From: Aquirhabdus sp.
GTDB lineage: Bacteria > Pseudomonadota > Gammaproteobacteria > Pseudomonadales > Moraxellaceae
Direction: 5' to 3'
DNA: 8,765 nucleotides
Assembly: GCA_030150135.1 (NCBI GenBank)
Contig: JASLGO010000158.1
Location: 1-8,765, forward strand
This document shows positions 6,285 through 8,765 of this stretch, one piece after another. Made by a program: the position numbers and the translations under genes. The notes below the pieces were generated by a model. The model saw nothing but the letters and a program-made list of their open reading frames with translations. It searched no databases and had not been told where the DNA came from. How positions within the stretch are numbered: the first letter of the stretch is position 1; the number at the start of each line of letters is the position of its first letter.

Positions 6285-7109
6285 TCAATCGCGTAAAAAC
6301 AAAGTCTCTTTTAAACCGACCAGCGTAGAATAGCCAGTTGCATCGAGCCGAATTGGGGTAATACTCACAAAATCATCATTTAACGCTGCAAAATCTGTAC
6401 GAAATTGCACTGTTGCATCCGCTTCAAATTGGTTATTCAATGGATGCAGCGCGGAATCATTAATAATATGCTCTTGCCCTAATGGATCGCCCGACTTCCC
6501 AACCCAATACATTTTGCGACCACGAGGATCAATCTCACTATAAACAGGCTGAGAAACATCTCTCACGCCCATGCGAGTTACTTCAACTCCAGATAGCTCA
6601 GCAACATCGGGAATATTAATATTGAGAATATGACCTGCTGGCAGTCGCGGAACGCCCTGTTTTACAAAATCACGCACCCACTCTGCTGCAACTTTAAAAT
6701 GTGATGCATCTCGATACTGTTTTGCATGAATACCTGCCAGCGATACAGCAATCGCAGGCAATGCAAGTCCTCGCCCTTCAAATGCCGCACCAATCGTTCC
6801 TGAATACAGGACATCATCGCCCATATTTGCACCAGAATTGATTCCACTAATGACAAGATCAAAGGACTCTTGAAATAAACCATTCAAACCGACATAAACA
6901 CAATCCGCAGGGAATCCATTGACCGCCCAAAAGCCGTTAGACAACTGAACAGGATGCAATGGTCGATCTAATGTCAACGCACTGGATGCTCCGCTTCGCT
7001 CTGATTCTGGTGCAACTACCGTTACCTCAGCAATCGAGGACAAGGCAGTAACTAACGCTAATAAACCCGGTGCAAGTACACCGTCATCATTACTCACTAA
7101 TATTTTCAA
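6285..7109 (-). CDS. surE: 5'/3'-nucleotidase SurE
   Basis: This 274-residue cytosolic, metal-dependent phosphatase removes phosphate from nucleoside 5'- and 3'-monophosphates and short polyphosphate, with a stress-survival role. Seen: the N-terminal ILVSNDDG motif with metal ligands Asp8 and Asp9, ESERSGASSALT with Ser39, and SGINSGANMGDDVLYSGT with Asn91. These are exactly the four SurE metal-site positions. The C-terminal dimerisation part is intact; length is slightly above the usual 250-265. Start is TTG 7109, needed because the fold begins at residue 2 and no in-frame ATG lies upstream; GAGAG at 7116-7120 is a fair Shine-Dalgarno, 6 nt away. nlpD follows after 178 nt, but pcm, which sits between them in enterobacteria, is absent. 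Transcription diverges from the secreted-protein gene at 7318 through a 208-nt gap with no promoter I can call firmly. Confidence 0.97.
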   Translation of the reverse strand: MKILVSNDDGVLAPGLLALVTALSSIAEVTVVAPESERSGASSALTLDRPLHPVQLSNGFWAVNGFPADCVYVGLNGLFQESFDLVISGINSGANMGDDVLYSGTIGAAFEGRGLALPAIAVSLAGIHAKQYRDASHFKVAAEWVRDFVKQGVPRLPAGHILNINIPDVAELSGVEVTRMGVRDVSQPVYSEIDPRGRKMYWVGKSGDPLGQEHIINDSALHPLNNQFEADATVQFRTDFAALNDDFVSITPIRLDATGYSTLVGLKETLFLRD

Positions 7110-7317
7110 TTCACACTCTCATTCAACAACAATCATCAAAAAACAACGTATTAAAACTGGATATTCCCGACAAGATGCTCTCAAAAATTCAACTTAAAAA
7201 AATCAATCACTTCTACAAAACTCATGTAAATCATCTTTCAAAAACACCTAAACTCACGCCCATCAATCCCGCATAATATGCACACACATTAAATACAACT
7301 GATGACAGAGTATCCAC

Positions 7318-7758
7318 ATGAAACATTTTCATCTTACAACGAAGGCCCTTGGCGCAACATGTCTTTCTTTGCTTCTAATCACGAGTAGCTATGCAGCGTC
7401 AACAGACAAAAGCAAAGCGACTAGCAGCAAAACAGCCGACACCAAAGCCCAAGTTGAAGTTGAAAGCGACCAAGGGCAAGGCACATCACAAGAAGAGATT
7501 GCCACAATAGATGTTTTAAATGAGATTTGCCCAAAAATTCTCGGCACAAATAACAATAAAAATTTTAGCAAAGGCTATAACAACCTCATTACTCACATGC
7601 TGCCGTCAATCAAACATCCTGTTGCAGCCGTACAAGCAATGCATACCGATGCAGACTACATGAAAATTTATGACAATGCTCGCATCAATACGCTAAAAGA
7701 AAAAGAAGACGACAATCGTGAAGTTTGTCTCGAAGTTTTGCATTACAAAGCACCGTAA
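7318..7758 (+). CDS. Small secreted/periplasmic protein of unknown function (possibly MCR_0457 family)
   Basis: I cannot give this 146-residue protein a function. A Sec signal peptide is clear: basic start, hydrophobic ALGATCLSLLLITSS, and an SYA|AS cleavage site after residue 26. The mature part starts with a Ser/Thr/Lys/Gln-rich, probably unstructured stretch (27-60). A compact region follows (61-146) with ICPKILG, a GYNNLITHMLP helix and a charged NTLKEKEDDNREVC segment. Two mature cysteines, Cys71 and Cys137, bracket it and could form a disulfide in the periplasm. Size and layout recall the Moraxellaceae MCR_0457 family, from memory only. Start ATG 7318 has a weak CAGAG Shine-Dalgarno 7 nt upstream. 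It stands alone: surE diverges on the left and a 363-nt gap follows on the right. Confidence 0.8.
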   Translation: MKHFHLTTKALGATCLSLLLITSSYAASTDKSKATSSKTADTKAQVEVESDQGQGTSQEEIATIDVLNEICPKILGTNNNKNFSKGYNNLITHMLPSIKHPVAAVQAMHTDADYMKIYDNARINTLKEKEDDNREVCLEVLHYKAP

Positions 7759-7814
7759 TCTTGACTAAAAGGCTATGTATGCATTAATCATTTGAATGGG
7801 AAAAGTGCTAAATG

Positions 7815-7857
7815 CTCCTCTCCTTCCCCTTCAAGGGGAAGGTCGGGATGGGGATGG
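7815..7857. repeat. REP-like GC-rich palindromic repeat
   Basis: The core CCTTCCCCTT (7822-7831) and AAGGGGAAGG (7833-7842) are perfect 10-bp arms with a single-base centre. They are flanked by CTCCTCT on the left and TCGGGATGGGGATGG on the right. This layout, a C/T-rich arm, a G/A-rich arm and then a GGGATGGGGATGG-type tail, is that of dispersed extragenic palindromes seen in many proteobacteria. Its composition is unlike the AT-rich gap around it. Copy number cannot be checked here. Confidence 0.7.
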
Positions 7858-8077
7858 TTTTAGAATGAAATCAAAACTATCCCTATACTGTAAAAAGAGA
7901 CTTCTAAGCAATTCACGTCAATTTTACCCTGTTCGCTTCAACTCCACTCGCTATTCAGTTAGCAAATTTGAATGGAGTTCATAATATAAAGAGTTAACAA
8001 AAGTTTCATGTAACAAATTCTTAAATCGAAACTTAGCTCCAACTTAAACCATCTCATTCAAAATGAAACATGCTTGT

Positions 8078-8088
8078 TGGTATATAAT
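8078..8088 (+). promoter_or_regulatory. Promoter (-10) of the roxA-like gene
   Basis: TGGTATATAAT combines an upstream TG with overlapping TATATA and consensus TATAAT (8083-8088), in the style of an extended -10. The -35 region is poor. Transcription would begin near 8095, about 27 nt before the ATG at 8122. Confidence 0.6.
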
Positions 8089-8121
8089 GCCCGCAACTTA
8101 TTTAACCGTTAAAGCAACAAC

Positions 8122-8765
8122 ATGACTCATATTCTTGGCGACATCTCCATCGATACATTCTTAAATGAATACTGGCAAAAGAAACCGCTACTCATTAAAA
8201 ATGCCATGCCGCAAATCGCTGGCTTATTGGAACCTGACGACATCAAAGAACTCGCCCTCGAAGAAGAAGCTCAAGCACGTCTGCTCATGCAAAATCCAAA
8301 AAATGCAGAACAATGGCGCGTCAAAAAATCTCCATTTGCCAATAATGATTTAAAGAACCTTCCTCCTCTACACACTTTACTAGTCCAAGCGGTTGATCAT
8401 TGGTCACTGGATGTCGCGAATCTGTGGCAGTTATTTGACTTTATTCCACAATGGCGACGCGATGATGTCATGGTGTCGTATGCACCCAAAGGTGGTTCAG
8501 TCGGTCGACATTTTGATCAATACGATGTTTTCCTCGTCCAAGGTTATGGTCGTCGTCGCTGGCAACTCGGTCAATGGTGCGATAGCGATACACCACTCAT
8601 TCCGAATCAGCCTCTGCGCCTACTGCCAGATATGGGCGAAGTCTTTTTTGATGAAATTTTAGATGTTGGTGACATCCTCTATGTCCCACCAAAACTTGCA
8701 CATTACGGTGTTGCTGAAGAAGACTGTCTCACCTATTCATTTGGTTTTCGCATGCCTAATGCTGC
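8122..8765 (+). CDS. roxA: RoxA/YcfD-like JmjC ribosomal protein L16 arginine hydroxylase, 3' end outside window
   Basis: The frame is open from ATG 8122 to the window end: 214 codons of an expected 370-390. Family knowledge: RoxA is a cytosolic Fe(II)/2-oxoglutarate oxygenase that 3-hydroxylates an arginine of ribosomal protein L16. Seen: an N-terminal FLNEYWQKKPLLIKNA segment typical of the group, then the cupin core with VGRHFDQYDVF (127-137) giving iron ligands His130 and Asp132, QGYGRRRW (140-147) with the 2-oxoglutarate-binding arginine (E. coli Arg140, here Arg145), and PPKLAHYG with the third ligand His194. Spacing matches E. coli YcfD (His125, Asp127, His187) closely. The C-terminal dimerisation and winged-helix parts fall beyond the window. 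The Shine-Dalgarno is weak (AAAG about 8 nt upstream), but the promoter is good and the start fits the family N-terminus. Confidence 0.93.
   Translation, partial: MTHILGDISIDTFLNEYWQKKPLLIKNAMPQIAGLLEPDDIKELALEEEAQARLLMQNPKNAEQWRVKKSPFANNDLKNLPPLHTLLVQAVDHWSLDVANLWQLFDFIPQWRRDDVMVSYAPKGGSVGRHFDQYDVFLVQGYGRRRWQLGQWCDSDTPLIPNQPLRLLPDMGEVFFDEILDVGDILYVPPKLAHYGVAEEDCLTYSFGFRMPNA

Larger units (their letters stand above)
7759..8121 (+). other. 363-nt intergenic gap
   Basis: No credible gene is present; the small open frame at 7796-7984 runs across a repeat and resembles no protein. The gap holds a REP-like GC-rich hairpin (7815-7857), an imperfect hairpin with arms at 7940-7949 and 7970-7979 but no T run, and the roxA promoter near 8083. 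No convincing terminator for the secreted-protein gene is visible. Confidence 0.6.

Noticed and set aside
7070..7276. 68-codon open frame in the surE/secreted-protein divergent gap
   Set aside because: It overlaps the start of surE on the other strand, has no ribosome binding site and a composition typical of AT-rich intergenic DNA.
7790..7975. Direct repeat ATTTGAATGG at 7790-7799 and 7966-7975, as if a target duplication around a small insertion
   Set aside because: A 10-bp direct repeat within 200 nt is expected about once or twice by chance in this window, and the enclosed segment has no terminal inverted repeats.
7940..7979. Imperfect hairpin with arms AACTCCACTC and GAATGGAGTT
   Set aside because: It has a mismatch, a 20-nt loop and no following T run, so I do not call it a terminator.
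7796..7984. 62-codon open frame after the secreted-protein gene
   Set aside because: It translates straight through the REP-like hairpin and gives a low-complexity, unrecognisable peptide.
1..8765. Defence island, toxin-antitoxin, CRISPR or prophage
   Set aside because: No nuclease, helicase, toxin, integrase, transposase or spaced repeat array is present; all long frames fit housekeeping, metabolic or regulatory families.

Overview
This window looks like ordinary chromosome from a Moraxellaceae gammaproteobacterium, most probably Acinetobacter or a close relative. The reasons are moderate-to-low GC, surE followed by nlpD without rpoS, an Acinetobacter-like set of neighbours, and a small secreted protein of a type I associate with Acinetobacter/Moraxella. 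The species cannot be fixed by eye. I see no tRNA, rRNA, CRISPR array, phage or insertion-sequence transposase.

Layout. Positions 2-3400 are read on the + strand: the C-terminal part of a COQ8-like ABC1 kinase, lipB (octanoyltransferase), a 263-nt gap with a candidate promoter and palindromic operator, an SCP2-domain lipid-binding protein, and, 6 nt later, a group III iron-dependent alcohol dehydrogenase. A near-perfect hairpin with flanking A and T tracts at 3427-3461 sits between two convergent transcription units. Positions 3499-7109 are read on the - strand: surE, nlpD, a LysR-type regulator and a divergent Tag-like (3-methyladenine glycosylase I family) protein, in that transcription order. 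Positions 7318-8765 are again on the + strand: a small secreted protein of unknown function, a 363-nt gap holding a GC-rich REP-like repeat and a promoter, and the first 214 codons of a RoxA/YcfD-type JmjC ribosomal-protein hydroxylase, cut by the window edge.

How the genes fit together. Most are housekeeping: lipoate attachment (lipB), nucleotide/stationary-phase phosphatase (surE), cell-division amidase activation (nlpD) and translation-linked hydroxylation (roxA). The SCP2 protein and alcohol dehydrogenase are almost certainly co-transcribed and suggest handling of a hydrophobic alcohol or lipid. The nearby COQ8-like kinase may belong to the same theme, with lipB between them.

The most informative non-coding signals are a 15-bp inverted repeat that covers the -10 box of the lysR promoter (probable autoregulatory operator), a palindrome just downstream of a -10 box ahead of the SCP2 gene, and two dispersed-repeat candidates (6192-6279 and 7815-7857). 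I found no clear evidence of a wholly new system. The SCP2/alcohol dehydrogenase unit and the divergent Tag protein are the best places to look.
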